A stretch of 64,000 nt of DNA, from the NCBI RefSeq assembly GCF_001855565.1, contig NZ_MKCR01000033.1, positions 234,263-298,262 on the forward strand, read 5' to 3'. Below are positions 1 to 8,884 of this stretch, piece after piece. The notes beneath the pieces were generated by a model. The model worked only from the letters and a program-made list of their open reading frames with translations, was not told the origin of the DNA and searched no databases. Position numbers and translations under genes: made by a program. This stretch comes from Chromobacterium amazonense (GTDB lineage Bacteria; Pseudomonadota; Gammaproteobacteria; Burkholderiales; Chromobacteriaceae). Each line of letters starts with the position of its first letter. The stretch's first letter is position 1.

Positions 1-774
1 AAGGCATTGGGGCTGATTCGGCCTGCTGTTCAGAAATTGACCGCCGTTGCCGCGCAAACCAAAGAAGATGCAGACCGTTTGCGTCAATTGGGCGCGCAAA
101 ACATCATCGTCTGCGGCAGCAGCAAATATGATATTGAAATTGATAAAGCGCAGTGGCATCTGGCCGGCGCGTTTCATGAACGCATTGGCCGGCGGCCGGT
201 GCTGCTGTGCGCCAGCACCCGGGACGGCGAGGAAGCGCTGATTCTGGACGCGTGGCGGGCGGCCGGCGGCGCGGTGGGCAACACGCTGCTGGCGCTGGTG
301 CCGCGCCATCCGGAACGCTGGGGCGAGGTGGCGCGGCTGGCGAGCGAGCGCGGCTTCAAGCTGCAGCGGCGCAGCGACGACGCAGCCGTGGTCGCCGACA
401 CTCAGGTGTGGCTTGGCGACAGCATGGGCGAGATGTTCGGCTACCTGGGCGCTTGCGATGTGGCCTTCATCGGCGGCAGCCTGCTGCCGTTTGGTTGCCA
501 TAATCTGATAGAGCCGGCGCTGATGGGCGTGCCGGCGCTGTTTGGACCGTCAGTGTTCAATTTTCAGCAGGCCGCGGCCGATTCATTGGCCGCCGGCGCC
601 GGATGCCAGGTGGCCGATGCCGGCGAGCTGGTGTCCACCGCCCTGGCCTTGTTGGCCGATCCGGCGGCTGCCGAAGCCATGCGCGGCGGCGCGGCGCGTT
701 TCCGCGATGCGCACCGCGGCGCCAGCGAACGGATGTTGGCCGTGCTGAAGTCGGTATTGGAGCCGGCCAGCTGA
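1..774 (+). CDS. waaA: 3-deoxy-D-manno-octulosonic acid (Kdo) transferase, C-terminal part
   Basis: The reading frame is open from base 1, so the gene starts upstream and only about 257 C-terminal residues of a family that is usually about 420 long are visible. WaaA is an inner-membrane GT30 glycosyltransferase that adds Kdo from CMP-Kdo to lipid A precursor. Visible family motifs are CASTRDGEE, LVPRHPER, the GGSLLPFGCHNLIEPA stretch around residue 160 of the visible part, and FGPSVFNF. These form the C-terminal Rossmann domain that binds the CMP-sugar. A hairpin terminator follows directly. The call is firm; the true start cannot be seen. Confidence 0.93.
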   Translation, partial: KALGLIRPAVQKLTAVAAQTKEDADRLRQLGAQNIIVCGSSKYDIEIDKAQWHLAGAFHERIGRRPVLLCASTRDGEEALILDAWRAAGGAVGNTLLALVPRHPERWGEVARLASERGFKLQRRSDDAAVVADTQVWLGDSMGEMFGYLGACDVAFIGGSLLPFGCHNLIEPALMGVPALFGPSVFNFQQAAADSLAAGAGCQVADAGELVSTALALLADPAAAEAMRGGAARFRDAHRGASERMLAVLKSVLEPAS

Positions 775-794
775 GGAACCGCTCTTAGACGACA

Positions 795-832
795 AGGCCG
801 CCTGTCGATTTGGCAAGGCGGCCTGGTCTTTT
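795..832 (+). terminator. Rho-independent terminator after waaA
   Basis: AGGCCGCC (795-802) pairs with GGCGGCCT (817-824) and is followed by GGTCTTTT. It lies just after the waaA stop codon and before the convergent neighbour. Confidence 0.75.
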
Positions 833-849
833 GGGGCTGAGCGCGAAGC

Positions 850-1578
850 TTAGTTGCGGGCGGCCGGCGGATTCAGCGGAAAGGCGAACAGGTCGCGGCG
901 GTAAGTTTCCACCACCAGGCTGAACGGCGTGCCGCCGTCCTTGTACAGCACCGCGCGGTGCTGCAGCACCCGCTCCGGGATATCCAGGCCGGACTGGCTC
1001 ATGGCCGCCGGCAGCGGACGCGTTTCCCAGCCCTGCGGCAAGGGGGACCACAACAGGCGCGCGCTTTCGGTGCGTCGGGTGAAGTTCAGCGCGCGCACTG
1101 CGGTGCCGAACGGGGTGTCGGTGGTATCCAACAGATGGTTCATCTCCGGCGTCAGCCGCGACGGCACATACCAGTTGTCGGCTTCGGACAGCACATGGTC
1201 GCCGCAGGCCAGTTGCACGCGGCGATAGCCTATCGCCTCGTCGGCCCCCACTTTCAGCTGGCTGCGCACCTCGGCGTCGGCCGGCTTGCGGGTGGCGGTG
1301 TCGCGCAACGCGCGGATGCGAGGCTCGGCCGCCAGTTGGTGCGCCTCGCACCATTGTTGCAGCGTGCGGGTGGCGCTGGGCTGGCTCAACAGCGTGGCGT
1401 TGACCGATTGCAGCAGGGCCAGCGCCTTGACGCGGGTGGCGGCGTCGTCGCGCCAACCCGGATAATCCCAGCCATCGGCTCGCGCGGCGCTCGCGCACAG
1501 CAACAACCCGCAGGCAAAGGGGAGAAAACGTGCGGCGGAACCCCGCATTGGGCGATTATGCTTCATAGATTTTCGCAT
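850..1578 (-). CDS. Exported UbiC-like (chorismate-lyase fold) protein
   Basis: A protein of about 242 residues. Its N-terminus looks like a signal peptide, with a hydrophobic run FLPFACGLLLCASAARA ending in an Ala-rich cleavage site. The central and C-terminal part (ACGDHVLSEADNWYVPSRL, then DTTDTPFGTAVRAL) resembles the chorismate pyruvate-lyase/DUF98 fold. Real UbiC is cytosolic and makes 4-hydroxybenzoate, so a secreted relative probably binds or modifies something else. The start is uncertain: in-frame ATGs at 1578, 1566 and 1548 all lack a clear ribosome binding site. The gene is convergent with waaA. Family assignment is by pattern memory only. Confidence 0.55.
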   Translation of the reverse strand: MRKSMKHNRPMRGSAARFLPFACGLLLCASAARADGWDYPGWRDDAATRVKALALLQSVNATLLSQPSATRTLQQWCEAHQLAAEPRIRALRDTATRKPADAEVRSQLKVGADEAIGYRRVQLACGDHVLSEADNWYVPSRLTPEMNHLLDTTDTPFGTAVRALNFTRRTESARLLWSPLPQGWETRPLPAAMSQSGLDIPERVLQHRAVLYKDGGTPFSLVVETYRRDLFAFPLNPPAARN

Positions 1579-1737
1579 CAATTAGAATAAATACATTAAA
1601 GACCCTAAAGATAAACGTAAAGTTTACTGTCTGAATACTGAAGTTCGTCGGCTTTTCCGCTACCTTGAAAATTGCGCTGGCCGCAACGGGCGGGTTGGCG
1701 CCGTTTTCCTTACTCATTGTCCTGACAAGGAGCAGCC

Positions 1738-2340
1738 ATGGCCAACGAATATCAGCCCCTGCCCACGCTGACTCTGCCACGCGCCACGGATTTGGTGCAA
1801 CTGGAGCAGCGTCCGCATCCGCCCATCAATATGCAAAGCCCGGCGTTGAGCGTCATGACCGATCTGAGGCTGGTGAATCCAGTCGGCATCCGCGGCGGCG
1901 CGGACCTGCGCGAGGCCCATCAGCGCATGATCAGCCACGGCATCCGCCTGTTGTTCGTTCATGACGACGACGGCAGCCTGCTCGGCATCGTCACCGCGGT
2001 CGATCTCTTGGGCGAGCGGCCCATCCAGTGCATGAAGGAGCATGGCAAGCATCATGCAGATCTGCAGGTGTCCGATGTGATGACGCCGCGCGACAAGCTG
2101 GACGCCTTGCGGCTGGAAGACGTGGCGGCGGCGAATGTCGGCCAACTGATCGCCACCATGAAGCAGCTGGGCCGCCAGCACGCGCTGGTGCTGGAAATCA
2201 ATCCGGGCAACGGCCATTACGAAGTGTGCGGCTTGTTCTCCACCTCCCACATGGCGCGTCTTCTGGGCATGCCTTTGTCCTTCATTCGCGTGCCGCAAGC
2301 CTTGTCGGAAATCCAGTACTCCTTGCTGTATACCGGCTGA
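1738..2340 (+). CDS. CBS-domain protein
   Basis: A 200-residue cytosolic protein with two CBS motifs: roughly residues 35-95, with the hallmark GSLLGIVTAVDLLGE, and 105-190, with LQVSDVMTPRDKL followed by YEVCGLFSTSHMARLLG. Paired CBS motifs (a Bateman module) normally bind adenine nucleotides or S-adenosylmethionine and regulate a partner. No effector domain is present, so this is a stand-alone sensor. The start at ATG 1738 is supported by AAGGAG seven bases upstream. The upstream region 1580-1737 is AT-rich and probably holds divergent promoters. Confidence 0.82.
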   Translation: MANEYQPLPTLTLPRATDLVQLEQRPHPPINMQSPALSVMTDLRLVNPVGIRGGADLREAHQRMISHGIRLLFVHDDDGSLLGIVTAVDLLGERPIQCMKEHGKHHADLQVSDVMTPRDKLDALRLEDVAAANVGQLIATMKQLGRQHALVLEINPGNGHYEVCGLFSTSHMARLLGMPLSFIRVPQALSEIQYSLLYTG

Positions 2341-2426
2341 CACCTGCGCAAGTCGGCAAGAATCGGGTCGCGGCTCGCGCAATGCCCCTTTAGACTGGCT
2401 TCATGACATAGCATCGGGAGCTAGAC

Positions 2427-3323
2427 ATGAATGGCCCGCTCGAATATGCAGGGGAAAACGCCGCGGAGGGAGGACGCGATTACGTCCGCATCCGCGACGC
2501 GATCCGCTACCTGATTGCCCATGCCGGCGAGCAGCCGCGGCTGGCCGATGTGGCCGCGGCGCTGCATCTGTCCGAATCGCGCCTGCAGCGCTTGTTCACG
2601 CAGTGGGCCGGGGTCAGTCCCAAGCGCTTCATCCAGCAGCTGACCTGCGAAGCCGCCAAGGTTCGTTTGGCGGCGGGCGCGCCGGTGCTGCCGCTGTCGC
2701 ATGAACTGGGCCTGTCCGGCGGCAGCCGGCTGCACGATCTGTTCGTCACCTTGGAGGCCATGACGCCTGGCGAATTCCAGCGCGGCGGCGCCGGGCTGGA
2801 CATTATATGGAGCGTGGAAGCCAGCCGTTTTGGCCCGGCGCTGCTGGCGCGGACTGATCGCGGCATCTGCGCCTTGCAGTTCGTCGCCGACGAAGCCGCC
2901 GGCGAAGCCTGGTTGCAGGATCAGTGGCCGCACGCCGCTTTGCATTGGCGGCCTGGCCAGGGGCAGGCGCTGTGCGAACGGCTGTTTTCTCCCTTGTCCG
3001 AGCGCAGCGGCGCGCCGCTGGCGCTGCGGGTGCAAGGTAGCAATTTCCAGATCCAGGTATGGCGGGCGCTGCTGTCCGTGCCATATGGCGGCCTGATCAG
3101 CTATGGCCAGCTGGCGGCGCGCATGGGGCAGCCTAGCGCGGCGCGCGCAGTCGGCAGCGCGGTCGGCGCCAATCCGGTGGCCTGGCTGATTCCCTGCCAT
3201 CGGGTGATCCGGTCTGAGGGGGCGCTGGGCCAATACCGCTGGGGGGAGGAGCGCAAGCTCGATCTGATCGCCTGGGAAAACGCGCGGCTGAGCCGCGAGA
3301 CGCTCACAGCATCGGTGGCATGA
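2427..3323 (+). CDS. AraC-type regulator fused to methylated-DNA cysteine methyltransferase (Ada-like)
   Basis: A 298-residue fusion. Residues about 18-115 form an AraC-type double helix-turn-helix. Residues about 125-290 form an O6-alkylguanine-DNA alkyltransferase with the catalytic motif IPCHRVI; the acceptor cysteine is Cys257. The domain removes alkyl groups from O6-guanine by irreversible self-alkylation. The N-terminal Ada zinc/phosphotriester domain (the one that senses methyl phosphotriesters) is absent, as in many annotated bifunctional AraC/MGMT proteins. The start at 2427 follows a GGGAG-type site. It is apparently monocistronic. Confidence 0.9.
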   Translation: MNGPLEYAGENAAEGGRDYVRIRDAIRYLIAHAGEQPRLADVAAALHLSESRLQRLFTQWAGVSPKRFIQQLTCEAAKVRLAAGAPVLPLSHELGLSGGSRLHDLFVTLEAMTPGEFQRGGAGLDIIWSVEASRFGPALLARTDRGICALQFVADEAAGEAWLQDQWPHAALHWRPGQGQALCERLFSPLSERSGAPLALRVQGSNFQIQVWRALLSVPYGGLISYGQLAARMGQPSAARAVGSAVGANPVAWLIPCHRVIRSEGALGQYRWGEERKLDLIAWENARLSRETLTASVA

Positions 3324-3350
3324 GGCGCATGTTTGCCTGGCAGGTTCGGC

Positions 3351-4652
3351 TCAGGCCATGGGCAGGCGGATGTCGACCTTGAAGGCGCCGTCTTCTTCAG
3401 TCAGGTTCAAGGTGCCGTCGTGCTGTTTGACCACCCGCGAGACGATGGCGAGGCCGAGGCCGCTGCCGCCATCGGTGCCGCGATGTTCGGCCAAGCGTTC
3501 GAACGGGGCCAGCGCGGTTTCGCGCAGCGCCTCCGGTATCCCTTTGCCGTGGTCTATTACGGCCAGCCGCGCTTCATTCTCGCCGCGCTCCAGCCGCACG
3601 ACTACGGGCGGCTGTCCGTAACGGCGGGCGTTTTCCAGCAGATTGCTCAGCAGGCGCTCCAGCGCCAGCGCGTCGGCCTGCAGTTCCGGTTCGCCGCGGA
3701 TGTCCAGCCGCGCGTCCATGCCTTCGCGGCGGAAACGCGCCACCACGCTGGAGGCGAGGTCGGCCAGGGCGACCGGCACCATCTGATTGCTTTCCTCGGC
3801 GCGGGCAAAATCGATGAACTGGCGCACGATGCGCGATAGCTCGTCGATGTCGGACAGCATGTCGTGCTGGTCTACGCTGGCTTCCTGCATTTCCAGCGTC
3901 AGCTTGAGGCGGGTCAGCGGCGTGCGCAGATCGTGCGACAGCCCGGCCAGCATCAGCCGCCGTTCGCGCGCCGCATTGTCCAGCGCCTGGGCCATGCTGT
4001 TGAAGTTGTGGGCCAGCAGCTGCACTTCGCGCGGGCCGGTTTCGGGAATCTGCTTGGGCATTTCGCCGCTGGCCAGCTCCCGGCTGGCCTGCACCACGCG
4101 GCTGATCGGCCGGGTGATGCGCCAGGCAAACAAGGAGGCCAGGATGGTGGCGAACAGCCCGGCCAGCAGCGAGGCCTGTAGCATGGTGGTGATCATCCGG
4201 TCGCGATAGCGGCCGAACGGCATCACCAGCCAGTACGGCTGGCCTAGCACATGCACATGCACCCACAGCTCGCTATGGTCGTCGCGCAGCGCGAAATGCG
4301 CCTGGATAGGCTCATTGAGGTCATGAGACAGCCGCTGCGTCAGCATGGCGCCGATGGGCGGCAGCTCGTCGGCAAACTGTTGTCCCTGATCGGCGTTGAA
4401 CGGCAGCAGGCTGGGCAGGCCGGGACGGTTGTAGCTGTCCAGAAAGTTCTGCTTCTCCTCGTTGTCCATGCCGGTCATGGAGTTTTCCAGGAAGGACAGC
4501 GTATCCAGCACCTGGATGTACAGCTGGCGCTCCAGCAGCTTGTGGCGTTCCCGGTTGGCCAGCGAGATGGTGAACAACTGGGTGGCGATCACCACCGTCA
4601 TCACCAGCAGCGCCAGCCGGAAGAACAAGGAGCCGAACAGCTTGCGTATCAA
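3351..4652 (-). CDS. envZ: EnvZ-like sensor histidine kinase
   Basis: A 433-residue inner-membrane kinase. TM1 is about residues 10-30, followed by a periplasmic domain of about 125 residues, TM2 at about 158-178, HAMP at about 179-232, then HisKA with GLSHDLRTPL and the phospho-acceptor His240. The ATPase domain has LLSNLLENARRYG (N box) and DHGKGIP (G1). It starts three bases after the ompR stop, so the two are co-transcribed. EnvZ phosphorylates OmpR in response to osmotic or envelope signals. The periplasmic domain is not obviously conserved, so the stimulus is unknown. Confidence 0.87.
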   Translation of the reverse strand: MIRKLFGSLFFRLALLVMTVVIATQLFTISLANRERHKLLERQLYIQVLDTLSFLENSMTGMDNEEKQNFLDSYNRPGLPSLLPFNADQGQQFADELPPIGAMLTQRLSHDLNEPIQAHFALRDDHSELWVHVHVLGQPYWLVMPFGRYRDRMITTMLQASLLAGLFATILASLFAWRITRPISRVVQASRELASGEMPKQIPETGPREVQLLAHNFNSMAQALDNAARERRLMLAGLSHDLRTPLTRLKLTLEMQEASVDQHDMLSDIDELSRIVRQFIDFARAEESNQMVPVALADLASSVVARFRREGMDARLDIRGEPELQADALALERLLSNLLENARRYGQPPVVVRLERGENEARLAVIDHGKGIPEALRETALAPFERLAEHRGTDGGSGLGLAIVSRVVKQHDGTLNLTEEDGAFKVDIRLPMA

Positions 4653-4655
4653 GTC

Positions 4656-5381
4656 TTACTCCCTGGGGGAGCCGTCTGGCACGAACACATAGCCGTAGCC
4701 CCAGACGGTTTGGATATAGCGCAGCGGGCTGTCGCCGTTTTCCAGAGCCTTGCGCAGCCGCGAGATATGCACGTCTATGCTGCGGTCCAGCGATTCGCCA
4801 TTGCCTTTGCCCAGCGCCAGCTCCATCAGCTGTTCGCGAGTCAGCGGGCGGCGCGGATGGTTGACCAGGACCGACAGCACGGCGAATTCGGCGCTGGTCA
4901 GCGCCACCGGCTGGCCGCAACGGCGCAGTTCGCGTTGGCCCAGGTTCAGCGTGAAATCGCCGAATTCGACGGCGTCATCTGCGCTGTGCTGGGCAGCCAG
5001 CGCCGGCGTGGTATGGTGGCGGCGCAGCACGGACTGGATGCGCGCGGTCAGTTCGCGTGGATTGAAGGGCTTGGGCAGGTAGTCGTCGGCGCCCATTTCC
5101 AGGCCCAGGATGCGGTCGATGTCCTCGCCGCGCGCGGTCAGCATGATCACCGGCAGCGTCTCGCCCTGCGCGCGCAGGCGGCGCACCACGGCCAGGCCGT
5201 CTTCGCCCGGCATCATCACGTCCAGCACGATCAGGTCGGGACGGTTGCGCGCCAGCTTGCGGTCGAGGTCTTTCGAGTCCGGCAGCGTTTCCACGCTGTA
5301 GCCCTGCTGGGTCAGGTAACGGGTCAACAGTTCGCGCAGCTTGGCGTCGTCGTCGACGACCAGGATTTTATTGTGTTCCAT
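4656..5381 (-). CDS. ompR: OmpR-family response regulator
   Basis: A 241-residue two-domain regulator. The receiver (residues 4-120) has the acidic cluster VVDDD, phospho-acceptor Asp54 in VLDVMMPGEDG and Lys in YLPKPFNP. The C-terminal winged-helix DNA-binding domain (about 140-238) ends with the typical VWGYGYVF. The receiver closely matches the OmpR pattern (GLEMGADDYLPKPFNPREL). It is the first gene of an ompR-envZ operon transcribed leftwards from the 5382-5678 region. Confidence 0.92.
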   Translation of the reverse strand: MEHNKILVVDDDAKLRELLTRYLTQQGYSVETLPDSKDLDRKLARNRPDLIVLDVMMPGEDGLAVVRRLRAQGETLPVIMLTARGEDIDRILGLEMGADDYLPKPFNPRELTARIQSVLRRHHTTPALAAQHSADDAVEFGDFTLNLGQRELRRCGQPVALTSAEFAVLSVLVNHPRRPLTREQLMELALGKGNGESLDRSIDVHISRLRKALENGDSPLRYIQTVWGYGYVFVPDGSPRE

Positions 5382-5678
5382 ATGCTGTTCCTTGGGTGTT
5401 CTGGTTGGCAGCTTAAGCGCTCGCGCGCCTCAGCTGTCGGGCCTTGTTTTTACAGATGTTAAGCTGATGCCCCGCGCTACAGTCCTTAACAATTGTGCCG
5501 CCAGAACTGACGTATGGGCAAATGCTTGCGTTTAAGCTGAAGCAACTGTCGAAAACCTGCGGCGCAATACCTTTAGTTGCCGCGTGATGGTTACAAACGG
5601 TCCGTGGCCTTCCGGGCCGGTCTTGATCGGGGAATGACTTGAGCATGAAGGGTTCCCCCCCGCCGTGGACAAGGTAAA
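5382..5678. other. Divergent intergenic region between ompR and a small exported protein gene
   Basis: About 300 bp without a convincing gene. It holds AT-richer stretches (around 5450-5540) suited to the leftward ompR promoter, and a weak ribosome binding site just before 5679. I see no strong inverted repeat or conserved RNA. Confidence 0.5.
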
Positions 5679-6032
5679 ATGGCGATTATGAAGCGATATC
5701 TGATCACTCTGCTGAGCGCAAGCCTGTTGCTGCAACAGGCGGCATGGTCGCGTCCGCAGAAAGAATCGCCGCCGCAGCGCGACAGGGGAACCTGGAATCA
5801 GATGTCGCGCAAAACCTGCGAAGCCAAGCGCAGTTGTCCAGACAGCCGCCGGCTGCAGGAGTTGCAGCTGCGCGAGGCCGCGCGCAACGGCGATATCGGC
5901 TTCGATCCCGCGCGCCATCCAAACCGTATGATGCCGCCGCCTCCCGACGGCCATCCACAAACTATACCCAGCAAGCCCAATTTTTGGCAGGATAAGCACA
6001 GACAGGCACTGGAGCACAGCCAGTCCGAATAA
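5679..6032 (+). CDS. Small exported hypothetical protein
   Basis: A 117-residue protein with a clear signal peptide (KRYLITLLSASLLLQQAAWS). The mature part is basic and polar, with two cysteines spaced by six residues, a proline-rich stretch near residue 85 and no family I recognise. An AAGG sequence precedes the ATG at 5679; an in-frame ATG at 5688 is an equally good start. It lies 62 bases upstream of the cysteine-rich gene at 6095 and may be co-transcribed with it. Both encode small exported proteins. Confidence 0.6.
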   Translation: MAIMKRYLITLLSASLLLQQAAWSRPQKESPPQRDRGTWNQMSRKTCEAKRSCPDSRRLQELQLREAARNGDIGFDPARHPNRMMPPPPDGHPQTIPSKPNFWQDKHRQALEHSQSE

Positions 6033-6094
6033 GAGTGCGGCACTTGAATGCCGCAGGGTTCCGAATTGTCGTCCGACCGGGAAGGGACGCCGCG

Positions 6095-6547
6095 ATGAAG
6101 CAGCAGGGGACATCCAGATGGCAGGGCTATCTGCGGGCCGGTTTGGGCTTGCTGCTGCTCTGCCAGTACGGCTATGCGGCGGTGCCCGCCATCGATGATG
6201 ACTGCAGCCGCGCCGTGGCGCCGCAGCGTTGCCAGCTGCACCGCCAAGGACTGCGCAGCTGCCAGGATCTGGGCGAATCGCGCCGGCGGACCTGTCTGGC
6301 CTACTACACCCCGCCCCTGAATTGCCAACGCCAGCGGGATGCCAAGCGTTGCGAGGCGCTGGTGGCGGCTCAGACTTCCTGCGAAGGCGCCCTCGGCGCC
6401 GCGCGTCGGAAATGCGTGGACGAAAGGCTGCCGGCGGCTGGCTGCAGCCGCGGCCAGCCGGGCTGCGCCACCGCCGACGAAGGATGCGACGGCGGCAGGC
6501 GGCGCGATGCCCGCGAGTGCGCGCCGCCTCTGCCCTTGGGCGATTGA
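6095..6547 (+). CDS. Exported cysteine-repeat protein, unknown function
   Basis: A 150-residue protein starting at ATG 6095, preceded by GAAGGGA; a longer GTG start at 6035 has no such site. A hydrophobic signal segment covers residues 13-29. The mature part has 12 cysteines. Cys37 to Cys116/117 form two tandem 40-residue units with identical spacing C-x8-C-x9-C-x10-C-x9, followed by a degenerate third unit. The repeats are rich in Arg and Gln and probably helical, with disulfides between units. No known family is recognised. The upstream neighbour also encodes a small exported protein. Confidence 0.68.
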   Translation: MKQQGTSRWQGYLRAGLGLLLLCQYGYAAVPAIDDDCSRAVAPQRCQLHRQGLRSCQDLGESRRRTCLAYYTPPLNCQRQRDAKRCEALVAAQTSCEGALGAARRKCVDERLPAAGCSRGQPGCATADEGCDGGRRRDARECAPPLPLGD

Positions 6548-6620
6548 GGCGGGTTAGGTCGCCGCCCGCTCGGCTCTGAACCAAGGCGCGCCGGCCCAGA
6601 CAGTGCAGGCGGCGCAGCGC

Positions 6621-7595
6621 TTATGGCAGCAGGATCACCGAACCAGTGGTCTTGCGCGCTTCCAGGTCGCGGTGCGCCTGGGCCGCCTCGGCCAGCGGAT
6701 AGCGATGGGACGGCGCCAGCTTGATCGTGCCGTCTTCCAGGCGGCGGAACAGCGCGGCGGACGACGCTTCCAGCTCGGCGCGGCTGGCGATGTAATCGCC
6801 TAGCTTGGGCCGGGTCAGGAACAAGGAGCCGCGCTTGGTCAGCTCCAGCGGCGATACCGCCGGAACGGGGCCGGAGGCATTGCCGAAGGTCACCATCATG
6901 CCGCGCGGACTCAGGCTGTCCAGCGAGGCTTCGAAGGTGCTCTTGCCCACCGAATCGAACACCACCGGCACGCCTTTGCCGCCGGTGATCTCGCGCACTC
7001 GCGCCGCGACGTCTTCTTCGCTGTAATTGATGACATGGGCAGCGCCCAGCCGGCGCGCGATCTCGCCCTTGGCCGCCGAGCCGACGGTGGCGATCACCTG
7101 CACGCCCATCGCCGACAGCCACTGCAACGCGATCTGGCCGACGCCGCCGGCGGCGGCGTGCCACAGCACGGTCTGGCCCGGCTGCACCGGGAAGGTGCGT
7201 TGCACCAGGTATTCAACAGTCATGCCCTGCAGCATTGCGCAAGCGGCCGTTTCGTCGGCGATGCCAGCCGGCAGCTTGAGCAGATGCTCCGCGGCGATCA
7301 GCCGCTCGCTCGAATACGCGCCCAAGGGCCCGCCGGCATAGGCGACGCGATCGCCTGCTCTCAGCCAGTCCACGCCTTCGCCCACGGCAAGCACCACGCC
7401 GGCCGCTTCGCTGCCCAGGCCGCTGGGCAAGGGCAGCGGATACAGGCCGCTGCGTTGGTAGGTATCGATGAAATTGACCCCGATGGCGCTATGGCGCAGA
7501 TGCACCTCTCCCGGCCCCGGGCGGCCGATCTCCACATTTTCCAGCTTCAGCACTTCCGGGCCGCCGACGGCGGCGAAAACGATCTTCTGACTCAT
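6621..7595 (-). CDS. NAD(P)H:quinone oxidoreductase, zeta-crystallin type
   Basis: A 324-residue medium-chain dehydrogenase/reductase without zinc ligands. The N-terminal GroES-like domain contains GVNFIDTYQRSGLYPLPLP. The nucleotide-binding domain has the AAAGGVGQIALQ Rossmann loop at about residue 150 and VFDSVGKSTFEASL later. It reduces quinones with NADPH in the cytosol. The start at 7595 is chosen because GAGGAG lies just upstream. It belongs to the QOR1/Qor family; the physiological substrate is unknown. Confidence 0.88.
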   Translation of the reverse strand: MSQKIVFAAVGGPEVLKLENVEIGRPGPGEVHLRHSAIGVNFIDTYQRSGLYPLPLPSGLGSEAAGVVLAVGEGVDWLRAGDRVAYAGGPLGAYSSERLIAAEHLLKLPAGIADETAACAMLQGMTVEYLVQRTFPVQPGQTVLWHAAAGGVGQIALQWLSAMGVQVIATVGSAAKGEIARRLGAAHVINYSEEDVAARVREITGGKGVPVVFDSVGKSTFEASLDSLSPRGMMVTFGNASGPVPAVSPLELTKRGSLFLTRPKLGDYIASRAELEASSAALFRRLEDGTIKLAPSHRYPLAEAAQAHRDLEARKTTGSVILLP

Positions 7596-7675
7596 GGGCA
7601 ACTCCTCGCGCAAAATATCGGATCAGTGTGCAGCCGCTCAGGGCGGCGAACAAGCTCGGCGCGCTGAACGGGGCG

Positions 7676-8257
7676 TTAAGAAGGTTTGGACAATTGTCTT
7701 TGGCCCCAAGCCACCACGTCCGGCAATACCTTGGGCCAGTTGTTCAAGCGGTGGTCGTCGCCGTTGAATACGGTTTGTCGGTTGCCGTTGTAATGTCGCG
7801 CGGCCTCGCGCCAATCCAGCACTTCGTCGCGGCTGCCCAGCAGCAGCCAGTAGCGTCCCGCCGTCGGTTTATCTGTTTTTTGCGCCTGCAGCGCCGCCAG
7901 ATCGGCGTCGCCCAGAGTGTAGACTTCGCCGGTATACGGATTGGTCTGTTCGCCGGCGAAGCGCGCCAAGTCGCGGTCGGGCCGGATGGCGGGATTGATC
8001 AGCGCCGCCGGGCGGCCGTGGCGTTCGGCCAAGTAGGTGGCATAGAAGCCGCCCAGCGAACTGCCTATCAGCAAAGTATCGGCCGGCAGCGACAGCAACA
8101 GCGTTTCCGCCTGGCGGATGGCTTCGGCCGGATGCGGAGACAGTTTCGGGCAGTGCAGCTCAATATCCTGCGCATGCAGGTTCAGCCAGACGGCGGTTTC
8201 GCCGGCTTTCAGCGATTTGGGGCTGGAGTTGAAGCCATGAAGATAGACGATGTGCAT
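7676..8257 (-). CDS. YqiA-like alpha/beta-fold esterase
   Basis: A 193-residue small alpha/beta hydrolase. It begins with MHIVYLHGFNSSP (oxyanion loop), has the nucleophile elbow GSSLGGFYA, and ends with the acid and base positions in GSRDEVLDW and GDDHRLNNW. This matches the YqiA/UPF0227 family of esterases for short acyl or palmitoyl-CoA-type esters. The longer upstream frame lacks conservation, so the ATG at 8257 is used, as in the family. It is transcribed towards the quinone reductase gene, with 80 bases between. Confidence 0.83.
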   Translation of the reverse strand: MHIVYLHGFNSSPKSLKAGETAVWLNLHAQDIELHCPKLSPHPAEAIRQAETLLLSLPADTLLIGSSLGGFYATYLAERHGRPAALINPAIRPDRDLARFAGEQTNPYTGEVYTLGDADLAALQAQKTDKPTAGRYWLLLGSRDEVLDWREAARHYNGNRQTVFNGDDHRLNNWPKVLPDVVAWGQRQLSKPS

Positions 8258-8447
8258 GACGGGATCCGCGGTAACGATGGGCTCATGGTACGCGCCATGC
8301 CAACGATTGTCAGTGCCAGGTAAACCCGATGGCCGTTGTTGTGAATATCGAGTAAAAACATCTTTCCAATGGTTTCCAGCCATTGTCATAGCATGCCGCA
8401 AGATGCTGAAATATGCGCCAAATATACAAGCACGAGGAGATAACATC

Positions 8448-8855
8448 ATGAATCATCTGCCTACCGGCGGCCCGGCCGCCATGCCGCATTCGCTGGAAAG
8501 CCTGATCATCGCTTGCGGCTATCTGCAGCACAGCGCCCTGCTGTTCGCCGATGACATCGATGCCGACAAGGCGCTGATACGTTCCGGTTTTTGTCCGCTG
8601 CATCAGGTGCAGCTGGATGCCCAAGGCGGCATGCGCGTGTTCGCCGAAGTGCACGAGGAGGTGAACGCCTTGCTGCGCGACAGCCATACCTTGCGTTTCG
8701 CCTTGCACGAGATGCTGATGCAGTTTGGTCCTAGCGTATGCAATGATGCGCTGGCGCGCATCGTGTTGCAGGGCGTCAACTCATTGGCAGATTGGCATCA
8801 GGCCTGCCGTTCGCTGGCCGATCTGGGCCGCGGGCCGGTGCGGGTGGCGGCCTGA
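8448..8855 (+). CDS. Hypothetical protein
   Basis: A 135-residue soluble, acidic-to-neutral protein with no signal peptide or membrane segment. It is predicted helical (LRDSHTLRFALHEMLMQFG), and I recognise no family. The ATG at 8448 is preceded by GAGGAG with good spacing, which makes it a credible gene; the longer open frame from 8250 has no such site. It stands alone between the divergent esterase gene and ohrR. Confidence 0.62.
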   Translation: MNHLPTGGPAAMPHSLESLIIACGYLQHSALLFADDIDADKALIRSGFCPLHQVQLDAQGGMRVFAEVHEEVNALLRDSHTLRFALHEMLMQFGPSVCNDALARIVLQGVNSLADWHQACRSLADLGRGPVRVAA

Positions 8856-8884
8856 AGCGCGCCCCATTAATAAAATAGCTTGCA

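Noticed and set aside
2427..3323. Full-length Ada protein
   Set aside because: The N-terminal zinc domain with its cysteines is absent; only the AraC and alkyltransferase parts are present.
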